This document shows, in pieces, positions 1-7,145 of a stretch of DNA of 12,204 nt. The translations under genes were made by a program, and so were the position numbers. This stretch comes from Terrimonas_A sp040509495 (GTDB lineage: Bacteria; Bacteroidota; Bacteroidia; Chitinophagales; Chitinophagaceae), in assembly GCA_040509495.1 (NCBI GenBank), contig JBEVKW010000265.1, positions 1 to 12,204 of the forward strand. The letters run 5' to 3'. The notes under the pieces are model-generated. The model did no database searches. It saw only the letters and a list, made by a program, of their open reading frames with translations, and was not told where the DNA came from. Position 1 is the stretch's first letter, and each line of letters starts with the position of its first letter.

Positions 1-39
1 ACAACTTCCGGGGGCTTCTTCAATAAAGCGCTTAAGCTT

Positions 40-438
40 TTACTTTGCGGCCACTTCTCTTGAAAGTAAATATCTTGTCATGAAAATTCCACCTGAACCT
101 GTATCGTTCTGGCTAAGCGTTAATGGTGTGACGTGATCAAGTTTCCAACCATCATCCGTATATTTTTTCAGAAGCTTTACAACCTTGTTCTCATTTTCTT
201 TGATGTTCTTGAAATTGATGCCTGTCATGCTGAAAAGATTTTCCAGTTCAGTATCTGTTTGAGTGCCATCCGCATTTGTTATAATCAAGCGGGAACGGCC
301 GAGTCCACCTGCTAAAACGGATTCAACAGTATTGATCTGCATGAATTCTTTGGTGGCAGTAGCGGGCTTTGCGTCCTGTGCATACATGCTGCAGGTGATC
401 AGCAAAGCAACAACCAGGGTGGTAATGAACTTCTTCAT
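40..438 (-). CDS. Small secreted protein, DUF4177-like pattern
   Basis: A 132-residue protein of unknown function. I place the start at 438 rather than at the upstream ATG (477), because the protein then begins MKKFITTLVVALLITCSMYA followed by Q, a typical signal peptide with probable cleavage after about residue 21. This predicts export to the periplasm or membrane surface. The mature part has a pattern seen in DUF4177-type proteins: a short strand (EFMQINTVES), a variable middle, then a lysine-rich helix running into DDGWKLDHVTP and a closing strand RYLLSRE. It has no catalytic motif. It lies 93 nt downstream of the antiporter on the same strand, with no convincing terminator between, so read-through is possible. 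A weak GGAAAC sits 7-12 nt before the start. The gene is clearly real (signal peptide, family-like end); the family assignment is from memory of the pattern only. Confidence 0.75.
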   Translation of the reverse strand: MKKFITTLVVALLITCSMYAQDAKPATATKEFMQINTVESVLAGGLGRSRLIITNADGTQTDTELENLFSMTGINFKNIKENENKVVKLLKKYTDDGWKLDHVTPLTLSQNDTGSGGIFMTRYLLSREVAAK

Positions 439-531
439 TGATGATGTTTCCGCTAAGCTACAGTGGCTACTATGCACTGCAGAGCGGGTGATGTATCAAT
501 TGAAGAATTGCATTACTGAATTGGCTTTATC

Positions 532-2796
532 TTATGCGTGTTTCATCACCAGTACAGATGGCGCAGCGGACAACCAATAGGCGCTATTGTCGACCGCATT
601 TTTCCAGGCTTCTGTACTGATCAGCAACAGTTCCTGTGAAGGATCCTGGACAGCCAGTTGTTGTTCGATGGTAACAGGCCCCGGCGTAAGCATTTTCAGT
701 ATAGAAGACAGGTGTTTTCCGCTATCGTCCTGTTGCAGACCAGCTTTATCTATCACATGAATATGCACTTCCTGCTGGTAGATCAGTTGTTTTGCATGAG
801 CCACAAGAAAAGCATCTTCGGACGAAGAAAGAAATACGTGTACACGCTTCAGGTCCTGCAAGCCTTTGTCAAGATATACGCCCACCGGCACGGTTGTATT
901 ACGCATGATGTTCTTCACTGTTTCATCAAAGGCGGTCGACTCAAATAGTTTTTCTTTACCGGTGATCGTGTCCAGCAGGCGTTCCGGGTTAATGATGCGC
1001 GTTGTCAACCCCAGGATCCTTCCGAGTAAACTCCCTTCAAACACCGAACTGCCGGCGCCGATCAGTAAAAGGTCCGTTTGAGAAAGGTTGGCGGTTTGGG
1101 TAATATCATGCTCTATCTGTGAAGAGGGCTTGAACATGGTTGCGACAGGCACGTTGAGAGAAGCAGCCTGCTCGCGAACTGGCTGAAAACTTTCCCGCTC
1201 ATATTCCTCCTGGTTATACATATTCAATTCTGTACTGGCCGACAGATGCAGGGCTGTAATGCGGGAAGTCTGCATTGAGTTTCTTACAAAATAATTTGCA
1301 AGCTTTAACAGGCTTACGCCTTTACGGGGTACGCGGAATGTGAACAGGATATTGTAAGGCTTGTTTTTGGGAAGAGGGTCCGTCTTCACTGATTTCTTGT
1401 CTTTGAACCACCAGTTGATGATATCAAGAGAAGGTCCGGTCATGAACGTGGTCACAAGCGCCATGATCACCATCATCGCAAAGATCGATGGGCTCAATAC
1501 GCCGAGATCGTAACCGATATTGAGTACAACAAGCTCCATGAGTCCGCGCGTGTTCATCAATGCGCCGATGGACAAGCTGGTCTTCCAGTCCTGCCCAACA
1601 TATCTTGCCGCGAGTGCGCCGCCGGCGAATTTGCCGATCACTGCTACAGCTATGATCGCGCCGCAAACTTTCCAAAGTTCCCAGTCATTCAGCAAGCCGA
1701 TCTGCGTACGCAAGCCGGTGAATACAAAGAACAGCGGGAGTAGAAGAACCAGTGATACATCTTCTACTTTTTCGATAAAGATGCTTCTGAAATTAACGCG
1801 GGAAGGCATGATCACCCCGGCCATAAAAGCACCGAACAGTGCGTGGATGCCGATCACTTCGGTCATATAGGAGGAAGCCAGCAGTGTGATAAAGAAGATA
1901 GCAACAACCGGCTTACTGATCGTTTCCTTGCTTGAGTATTTTTCGCCGATCCTCTTCAGAAACGGACGGATCACTTTCAGCATGATGATCACATAGGCGA
2001 TCGCCATAAGGATGGTGAACAATGCACTGATGATCGAGCCCGCCTTTACGATCGCGATCACAGCTGCCAGTATGCACCATGCCGTAATATCGTCAGCTGC
2101 AGCACAGGTGATAACGATAGAACCCAGCTTCGTTTTTGTCAGTCCTCTTTCCTGCACTATGCGCGCAAGCACGGGAAATGCCGTAATGCTCATGGCGATC
2201 CCCATAAAAAGGGAAAAGGCAAGGAAGTTGATATTGGCGGGAGAAAAACTGTTGTAGATGTAATAAGCCAGGCCGATACCGAGGGTGAATGGGAAAATGA
2301 TGCTGGCATGACTTACCACCACCGCATCTTTCGCTTTGTTGCGAAGCAGGTTCAGGTCCAGTTCCATTCCCACAACAAACATGAACAGGATCAGGCCGAT
2401 CTGACTAAGAAATTGCAGGTTGCTTAGTGATTGTGCCGGAAACAGAAAGCCGGAAAATTCGGGGAAATAGGTGCCAAGGAAGGACGGGCCAAGTACGATA
2501 CCGGCAATGATCTCGCCGATCACCGACGGTTGCCGGATCTTTTTAAAGATCACGCCGAATAATCTTGCGGTAAGAATGATCGTAATGATCTGCAGCAGCA
2601 AGATCGCCAGGGGATGCGTTACATTATGGCTATAGGTATCCTTGAATTGATCCCAGGTAGATGCATTCAGCTGAGGCACAAATTCCGTCATCTTGCCATG
2701 CTCCAGCGTTGCTCCTTTCCTGATGATATAATAAATTATTCCGGAGAAACCGGCAACGGTTATAATATAGAAAAGGAGGTTTTTGTATTTTCTCAT
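532..2796 (-). CDS. CPA2-family cation/proton antiporter with cytoplasmic tail
   Basis: A 754-residue inner-membrane antiporter of the Na+/H+ or K+/H+ exchanger superfamily (CPA2/KefB-like). It would exchange a monovalent cation for protons in pH and ion homeostasis. Family hallmarks in order: SVIGEIIAGIVLGPSFLG (about 91-108), FMFVVGMELD (about 139-147), the ion-binding AAADDITAW with the Asp pair near 235-236, then HALFGAFMAGVIMP, PLFFVFTGLRTQIG and NTRGLMELVVL. An extra N-terminal helix (about 5-25) and an extracytoplasmic loop precede the exchanger domain. After about residue 470 comes a soluble tail of roughly 280 residues. It contains LLLIGAGSSVFEGSLLGRIL (about 575-595), which resembles the glycine-rich nucleotide-binding stretch of universal stress proteins, so nucleotide control is possible. 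The start at 2796 is preceded by GGAAGA about 8 nt upstream. The transported ion cannot be told from sequence. Confidence 0.93.
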   Translation of the reverse strand: MRKYKNLLFYIITVAGFSGIIYYIIRKGATLEHGKMTEFVPQLNASTWDQFKDTYSHNVTHPLAILLLQIITIILTARLFGVIFKKIRQPSVIGEIIAGIVLGPSFLGTYFPEFSGFLFPAQSLSNLQFLSQIGLILFMFVVGMELDLNLLRNKAKDAVVVSHASIIFPFTLGIGLAYYIYNSFSPANINFLAFSLFMGIAMSITAFPVLARIVQERGLTKTKLGSIVITCAAADDITAWCILAAVIAIVKAGSIISALFTILMAIAYVIIMLKVIRPFLKRIGEKYSSKETISKPVVAIFFITLLASSYMTEVIGIHALFGAFMAGVIMPSRVNFRSIFIEKVEDVSLVLLLPLFFVFTGLRTQIGLLNDWELWKVCGAIIAVAVIGKFAGGALAARYVGQDWKTSLSIGALMNTRGLMELVVLNIGYDLGVLSPSIFAMMVIMALVTTFMTGPSLDIINWWFKDKKSVKTDPLPKNKPYNILFTFRVPRKGVSLLKLANYFVRNSMQTSRITALHLSASTELNMYNQEEYERESFQPVREQAASLNVPVATMFKPSSQIEHDITQTANLSQTDLLLIGAGSSVFEGSLLGRILGLTTRIINPERLLDTITGKEKLFESTAFDETVKNIMRNTTVPVGVYLDKGLQDLKRVHVFLSSSEDAFLVAHAKQLIYQQEVHIHVIDKAGLQQDDSGKHLSSILKMLTPGPVTIEQQLAVQDPSQELLLISTEAWKNAVDNSAYWLSAAPSVLVMKHA

Positions 2797-2895
2797 CGTT
2801 GTTCTTCCAGGTTAGCGTTAATAGTTGGTGTGTAGCGGTGCCATCCGTACAAGGTTCTTTCTCTCTTCGTTCGATGTCGGATGAACGATGGACGC

Positions 2896-2980
2896 TGGCC
2901 GAAAATACGGGAGGCTGATGGTTATTACCATTTGAGAGATCAGCAACAGTGGCTTCGATCCTAAACCGCGCTTTCGGCCA
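2896..2980 (-). other. Nested inverted repeats upstream of the antiporter
   Basis: In the 222-nt gap before the antiporter there is a perfect 9-bp inverted repeat, TGGCCGAAA (2896-2904) with TTTCGGCCA (2972-2980). Nested inside it are GCTGAT/ATCAGC (2914-2919 with 2939-2944) and ATGGT/ACCAT around a TATT loop (2918-2931); the last two overlap and may be alternatives. If transcription starts upstream, for example at TAATTTCG near 3001-3008 (minus strand), this would fold in the antiporter 5' leader. It could be a regulatory leader or chance; I recognise no riboswitch class. Confidence 0.3.
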
Positions 2981-3018
2981 ACGGCAATCGGTCTGGAAGG
3001 CGAAATTACAGCATTGCG

Positions 3019-4332
3019 TTAGTCCTTCCGGATTATTTTTCCCTCTTTCATCACGAAGTGAACATTCATAATTGCTTCAATATCCTGTTCCAGGTTATTA
3101 TCGACTGCGATAATATCTGCCCAGAATCCTTTTTTGATAACACCGGTCCTGTTCTGATAGTTCACCTGTGTGGCCGCATTAATGGTAGCAAATTTCAATA
3201 CATCGGCGATGGGGATCCCGGCCTGGTGATAGCCGATCAGTGTCCGTTTGGATGGGGCAGAGAAGGGGAGTTTGAAATCGACATAGTCATCGGAGCCAGC
3301 CGCGATCATCACGCCTTTTTTGTAGGCCCGCAGGAGACGGTTTTGCGGTGAACGCATGCCTTCCATGTATCCGGCGATCTGCGCTGTATCCGCGGGATTA
3401 TCCTGTTTGACATACTGTATCATCGTAAGGCTGTCCGGGTCAGTCGGTACAAGAAATACGTTCTTCTTTTTCATGAGGTCCAGTACAGAATCTTCTATCT
3501 GGTAACCATGCTCGATACCATCCACGCCGCCGATCACAGCATTGTATACGGAGCGGCTGTTCGTAGCATGAGCCGTTACGCGGATATTGTACCGGTGGGC
3601 TTCTTCAACGATCGCTTTGATCTCCTCCACCCGAAGCATTGTGTTATTGGGCGTATTATTTGCAAAGATCTTGATCACAGATGCGCCCTGGTTCACATTT
3701 TCTCTTACAGCCTGTATTGCATCGTCTGCACCTGTTACTATACGGTATTCGTCTTTTACCAGCTCCTGGTGTTTGAAGATGGTGTGCGGTAACTGGCCGC
3801 CTTCAGTGGAAAGTCCGGGACCAGAGCAGCGCATTCTCGGGCCGGGAACCAGTCCTTCATTGATGGCGCGTCTTAATGCAATGTCTGCAAACAAACCTGA
3901 ATTTCCCAGGTCCTGCACGGTAGTGATCCCTTCTTCGAGGTAGGCTTTTGCGCGGGCTGCACCGTAGATCGCGCGGTATGCATCACCATCGAGGGTAAGC
4001 ATCCGGTTCATATCCAGGCTTGCTTCATTATTTCCTTTCCAGATCTTCTCTTTATAAAGTAAATGGGTATGGCAATCGATCAGGCCCGGCAATACGGTAT
4101 ATGCAGAAAGGTCCACCAGCTGATATTTTTCTTTATCAGCTGCAGTAACATCCTTTCCCGCCTTTACTGTGTCGATACGTGTGCCTGATACAAGCACCGC
4201 CATGTCTTTTTGAAACACGCCTGTTTCGCTGTTAAACAGTTTGCCCGCGCGGATCAGATACCGTTGTGCTGTTGCAGGATTTGCATACAGGTAAACAGCA
4301 AGCAGCAGTATAACGAAACGGATTGTAGACAT
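3019..4332 (-). CDS. Secreted metal-dependent amidohydrolase (imidazolonepropionase/prolidase-like)
   Basis: A 437-residue enzyme of the amidohydrolase superfamily that hydrolyses an amide or peptide-like bond with bound metal. The visible metal site is complete: HTH within GLIDCHTHLLY (about 87-89), a candidate carbamylated lysine in SVIKIFANN (about 220), His in VTAHATN (about 254), His in GIEHGYQ (about 274) and Asp in AAGSDDYVDF (about 347). The overall pattern resembles the imidazolonepropionase-like and Xaa-Pro/Xaa-Arg dipeptidase subgroup, so a dipeptide substrate is plausible but unproven. The start at 4332 gives a signal peptide (MSTIRFVILLLAVYLYANPA...AQ), implying a periplasmic enzyme. 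A start at 4371 would add 13 residues before it and would lie upstream of the likely promoter element at 4348-4355. There is no Shine-Dalgarno sequence, as usual in this phylum. It is divergent from the H1-like gene and upstream of the antiporter on the same strand. Confidence 0.9.
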   Translation of the reverse strand: MSTIRFVILLLAVYLYANPATAQRYLIRAGKLFNSETGVFQKDMAVLVSGTRIDTVKAGKDVTAADKEKYQLVDLSAYTVLPGLIDCHTHLLYKEKIWKGNNEASLDMNRMLTLDGDAYRAIYGAARAKAYLEEGITTVQDLGNSGLFADIALRRAINEGLVPGPRMRCSGPGLSTEGGQLPHTIFKHQELVKDEYRIVTGADDAIQAVRENVNQGASVIKIFANNTPNNTMLRVEEIKAIVEEAHRYNIRVTAHATNSRSVYNAVIGGVDGIEHGYQIEDSVLDLMKKKNVFLVPTDPDSLTMIQYVKQDNPADTAQIAGYMEGMRSPQNRLLRAYKKGVMIAAGSDDYVDFKLPFSAPSKRTLIGYHQAGIPIADVLKFATINAATQVNYQNRTGVIKKGFWADIIAVDNNLEQDIEAIMNVHFVMKEGKIIRKD

Positions 4333-4347
4333 AGCAGTTGTTTGGGC

Positions 4348-4355
4348 GAAAGATA
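4348..4355 (-). promoter_or_regulatory. Candidate -7 element for the amidohydrolase
   Basis: TATCTTTC on the minus strand matches the Bacteroidota -7 consensus TAnnTTTG except for the last base, and ends 15 nt before the ATG at 4332. The -33 region is poorly defined (TTTC about 16 nt upstream). If it is used, the transcript starts downstream of the alternative ATG at 4371, which supports the shorter protein. Confidence 0.4.
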
Positions 4356-4549
4356 AAAAACATTGCTGCATGAAAAGGTAAAAATCGAATGAAGTGCAAT
4401 TAATTTTTCGTTAGATATCGCGTAAAGTATTACCCGGAAAAACCAAACAACTCATCATACGAGCAGATTCCGTTTAAAAATGAGGAAATACGGCAACATA
4501 TCAATGTATTTAATGCCTGTATTACTGCTGTTTGCGACAGGGTATAGTT

Positions 4550-4577
4550 TTTGGCCGTTTTATACTGAATACATTTA
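4550..4577 (+). promoter_or_regulatory. Candidate promoter of the H1-like gene
   Basis: TTTG (4550-4553), a 16-nt spacer and TACATTTA (4570-4577) resemble the Bacteroidota TTTG / TAnnTTTG promoter with one mismatch in the -7 element. The start codon follows 24 nt later after an AT-rich leader without a Shine-Dalgarno sequence. Confidence 0.4.
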
Positions 4578-4601
4578 TTTCTAACCCTTAAATTAAATAT
4601 C

Positions 4602-5291
4602 ATGGCAAAGTATTCAAAAGGAGCCCAGAAAGGCGTTAAGTCCGCAATGAAACGGATGGAACGCGGCACACTTCGCAGTGGAGGCTCCGGAAAAAAAGTC
4701 ACTAATCCCAAACAGGCGATCGCTATAGGCTTATCAGAAGCCAGAGAAAAGGGCGCTAAAGTGCCGAAGAAAAAAGCAACTGCAAAAAAAGCAGCGCCTA
4801 AAAAGTCTGCGGCCAGGAAGTCGGCAGTAAAAAAATCTGCAGCTAAAAAATCTGCGGTAAAAAAAGCCGTTAAACGTGCTGCGCCGAAGAAAAAAGCAGC
4901 AACAGGTAAAAAATCAGCGGTAAAGAAAACGGCGGTTAAAAAATCTGCTACCGCGAAAAAGACGACTACCGCGCGTAAACCAGCTGCCGGGAAGACGGCG
5001 ACCAAGACAGCAAAAAAAGCAGTATCAGCTGTTAAACCGGCTCCTAAAAAGCCTGCATCCCGCGCAAAAGAAACAACGCAGTTGAGATCGACCACCGCTG
5101 AAATGGAAATGCCGGTTCCTGAAAATAATGTGCAGACAGAGATCCTGAAATCGGAAGATCCGATCCGTGCAGTTGATCAGAAAGTATTTGATCGCTTAAC
5201 TTCCAAAGGAGATCCCCGCCAGCATCTGCGTTTGTCATCAAAACCGAAAGGTGGCCCAAAGCCTTCTGGTAAAAAACCTTTGTGGAATTAA
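4602..5291 (+). CDS. Histone H1-like Lys/Ala-rich protein (DUF6496-like N-terminus)
   Basis: A 229-residue, strongly basic protein with three parts. Residues 1-52 form a compact module (YSKGAQKGVKSAMKRMERG, then GSGKKVTNPKQAIAIGLSEA) that matches my memory of the DUF6496 family common in Bacteroidota and Proteobacteria. Residues about 53-155 are a low-complexity tail of KKSA, KKAA, VKKS and APKK units, like the C-terminal tail of eukaryotic histone H1 and bacterial H1-like proteins (HctA, AlgP type). Residues 156-229 are mixed: a less basic stretch (STTAEMEMPVPENN), a short helix (DQKVFDRLTSK) and a Gly/Pro/Lys end (KGGPKPSGKKPLW). It probably binds DNA non-specifically as a nucleoid component; this is inference. 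It has its own promoter candidate and a strong terminator, so it is likely monocistronic. The long reverse-strand reading frame over it is an artefact of the repeats. Confidence 0.88.
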   Translation: MAKYSKGAQKGVKSAMKRMERGTLRSGGSGKKVTNPKQAIAIGLSEAREKGAKVPKKKATAKKAAPKKSAARKSAVKKSAAKKSAVKKAVKRAAPKKKAATGKKSAVKKTAVKKSATAKKTTTARKPAAGKTATKTAKKAVSAVKPAPKKPASRAKETTQLRSTTAEMEMPVPENNVQTEILKSEDPIRAVDQKVFDRLTSKGDPRQHLRLSSKPKGGPKPSGKKPLWN

Positions 5292-5365
5292 ACAATGAAG
5301 AGAAACTTTTCGACGCACCGGCAAATTTTACTTTTTTCGGTGAGATTGTTTGTCAGTGTAAGATT

Positions 5366-5402
5366 AAAGGTTGGCTGGTCTGTGGATCTTGCCAACCTTT
5401 TT
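5366..5402 (+). terminator. Rho-independent terminator after the H1-like gene
   Basis: A perfect 10-bp stem AAAGGTTGGC (5366-5375) / GCCAACCTTT (5391-5400) with a 15-nt loop runs into TTT. It lies 74 nt after the H1-like stop codon. The 5' A-run also gives a short U-tract on the opposite strand. A smaller palindrome, ACACCC-CC-GGGTGT, follows at 5411-5424. Confidence 0.75.
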
Positions 5403-5516
5403 GCATGCGAACACCCCCGGGTGTAGTAAATGACGGTCTTTGATGCTGACAACCCCTTCTTCCGCCATCCATCCTGTGCCATCGGTCATCGTAGTCCTTC
5501 TTTCCCCAATTATCAA

Positions 5517-5524
5517 TATATTCG
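5517..5524 (+). promoter_or_regulatory. Weak candidate -7 element for the M28 peptidase
   Basis: TATATTCG differs from TAnnTTTG by one base and lies 22 nt before the ATG at 5547. No clear -33 element is visible. It is downstream of the ATG at 5430, so it would favour the shorter protein. Confidence 0.25.
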
Positions 5525-5546
5525 ACCCTCATTTAAAACCCACTTC

Positions 5547-7007
5547 ATGAGAAATGTTTTACTGGCCGGCGCTGTTTCTTGCTTCGGTCTGCTGACTGCT
5601 ACAGCCCAATCAAAGCCGGAATGGAACCAGGTATTTGAAAAGATCAACCAGGAAGTACTGACGAATTCAAAAGCGTACGCTACACTGGGAGATGCCACAA
5701 AGACCATAGGGCACCGGCTAACTGGTTCTGAAAATGGCAAGAAGGCTGAACAGTATGCTTTCGATCTGCTTAAATCGTATGGTTATGACAACGTAAAGTT
5801 TCAGCCTTTTGAAGTGGAAAGCTGGAGCAGGAATACGATCCAGGTTTCTGTTGGACCGGATGCGCAGAATCTCGCTCCCGTGAAGTCAGTGTCACTGGCT
5901 CATGCGCCGGTTAAATCTGACGTAAGCGGCGAACTGGTGGAGATCGGAAATGGTTTAGAAGCCGATTACCTAGCTGCACCAGGTAAAGTAAAAGGGAAGA
6001 TCGCACTCGTATATCTCGGTATATTGCCAGGATCTCCAGAGGGTTCGAAAAACCTGCACCGCTCAGAGAAAACTGCGCTTGCTACCAAATATGGTGCAAA
6101 AGGGATCATCATCATCAACACAGCGGCTAATGGTGTATTGCTGACAGGTACAGCATCGGTAACAGGAAAGCTGATCCCGATCCCTGCAGTTTGTATCGGT
6201 AAAGAAGATGGTCTCGCACTTCGCGAAAAACTGAAGACAGGGAAATTATCCACGCGGATACAACTCACCAATTTCTCCGGTATGATCAAAGCGAGAAACG
6301 TGATCGCAACCATCCCCGGTAAAACAAAACCCAACGAAAAGATCGTTGTTGGCGGACATCTCGATAGCTGGGATCTCGCCACCGGTGCAATCGATAATGG
6401 TATCGGATCGTTCTCTGTACTCGATATGGCCAGAACGTTCAAAGCACTCCATCTTCAGCCGGAAAGAACGATCGAGTTTGTAATGTTCATGGGAGAAGAG
6501 GAGGGACTGCTTGGCTCAAAAAGCTATGTCCGCGAAGCATTGAAAGATAAAAGCATCGATAAGATCCGTTTTATGCTGAACTATGATATGACCAACGATC
6601 CTAAAGGTTATTCAGCCACAACCGATGCCAGCAAATCATTGTTCCAGGCGATAGGCAGTATCGCACAGTCGATCGATACAAGCTTTAAAAACACGTTCCG
6701 CGCCGGTGCTGGTCTTCACAGCGACCACCAGCCTTTCATGCTTCATGGTGTTCCTACAGGCGGTGCTGGCGGAGGAAGTCTACCCAATAATGCGGGGCCC
6801 TGCTATCATGCCGACTGCGATAACTTCAGCCTGGTTGACGAAAAAGGTATGAAAAACACGGTCCGTTTTAATGCGATGCTTGTGTATGGTCTTGCAGATG
6901 CGGCAGCGATCGATGCAAAAAGATTAAGCGATACGGAGACAAAAGAATTACTGTTGAAAGCAAACCTGAAAGAGCCGTTGCAGATAGCCGGAGAATGGCG
7001 CTGGTAA
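5547..7007 (+). CDS. Secreted M28 family zinc peptidase (carboxypeptidase Q-like)
   Basis: A 486-residue exported metallopeptidase of family M28. I chose the ATG at 5547 because the product then opens with a signal peptide (MRNVLLAGAVSCFGLLTATA, then Q); a start at 5430 would add 39 residues with no export signal. The region about 120-240 fits a protease-associated (PA) insert. The di-zinc centre is complete: His271 and Asp273 in GGHLDSWD, Asp283 in GAIDNG, Glu318/Glu319 in MGEEEG (catalytic base and ligand), Asp347 in NYDMTND and His421 in CYHADCD. The GGHLDSWD...GAIDNG spacing and the SDHQPF element recall carboxypeptidase Q/PGCP-type enzymes, which release residues from short peptides; the exact specificity is not visible. 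With the secreted amidohydrolase nearby it fits periplasmic peptide breakdown. No co-oriented operon partner is obvious: a terminator precedes it and a long hairpin follows. Confidence 0.92.
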   Translation: MRNVLLAGAVSCFGLLTATAQSKPEWNQVFEKINQEVLTNSKAYATLGDATKTIGHRLTGSENGKKAEQYAFDLLKSYGYDNVKFQPFEVESWSRNTIQVSVGPDAQNLAPVKSVSLAHAPVKSDVSGELVEIGNGLEADYLAAPGKVKGKIALVYLGILPGSPEGSKNLHRSEKTALATKYGAKGIIIINTAANGVLLTGTASVTGKLIPIPAVCIGKEDGLALREKLKTGKLSTRIQLTNFSGMIKARNVIATIPGKTKPNEKIVVGGHLDSWDLATGAIDNGIGSFSVLDMARTFKALHLQPERTIEFVMFMGEEEGLLGSKSYVREALKDKSIDKIRFMLNYDMTNDPKGYSATTDASKSLFQAIGSIAQSIDTSFKNTFRAGAGLHSDHQPFMLHGVPTGGAGGGSLPNNAGPCYHADCDNFSLVDEKGMKNTVRFNAMLVYGLADAAAIDAKRLSDTETKELLLKANLKEPLQIAGEWRW

Positions 7008-7021
7008 CGCTACCAGCATAA

Positions 7022-7109
7022 GAATGGCTTCGACTAAACGCGAATAGCCTCCGGAACCAGAGAGAATATCCCTGATTCGGAGGCTATTCTCGTTTCTTCG
7101 CAGCCATTC
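7022..7109. repeat. 88-nt long imperfect inverted repeat before glnS
   Basis: Starting 14 nt after the M28 stop, the two arms pair as GAATGGCT (7022-7029)/AGCCATTC (7102-7109), CGA/TCG, AAACG (7036-7040)/CGTTT (7091-7095) and a perfect 12-bp core GAATAGCCTCCG (7042-7053)/CGGAGGCTATTC (7078-7089). Only four of the 32 positions mismatch, with no bulges, and the loop is 24 nt (7054-7077). There is no proper U-run after the stem, so it is not a standard terminator. It may serve as a 3'-end stabiliser or weak terminator for the peptidase, or be a small palindromic repeat element. Its right end abuts the possible -33 region of glnS. Confidence 0.8.
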
Positions 7110-7138
7110 GTGTTACATTCGCGTTTTTGTTATATTTG
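7107..7138 (+). promoter_or_regulatory. Promoter of glnS
   Basis: TATATTTG (7131-7138) is an exact match to the Bacteroidota -7 consensus TAnnTTTG. A TTCG (7107-7110) lies 20 nt upstream, one base off the TTTG -33 element. Only seven bases separate the -7 element from the ATG at 7146, so the message should have almost no leader. Confidence 0.6.
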
Positions 7139-7145
7139 CAGACCT

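Noticed and set aside
4430..5095. Long minus-strand reading frame with AFFTADFLAADF-type repeats
   Set aside because: It is the antisense shadow of the Lys/Ala repeats of the H1-like gene; the low-complexity Phe/Ala pattern follows directly from the opposite strand, and it has no start context or family features.
5430..5546. N-terminal extension of the M28 peptidase (ATG at 5430)
   Set aside because: It would place 39 residues before an intact signal peptide and begin upstream of the likely promoter element.
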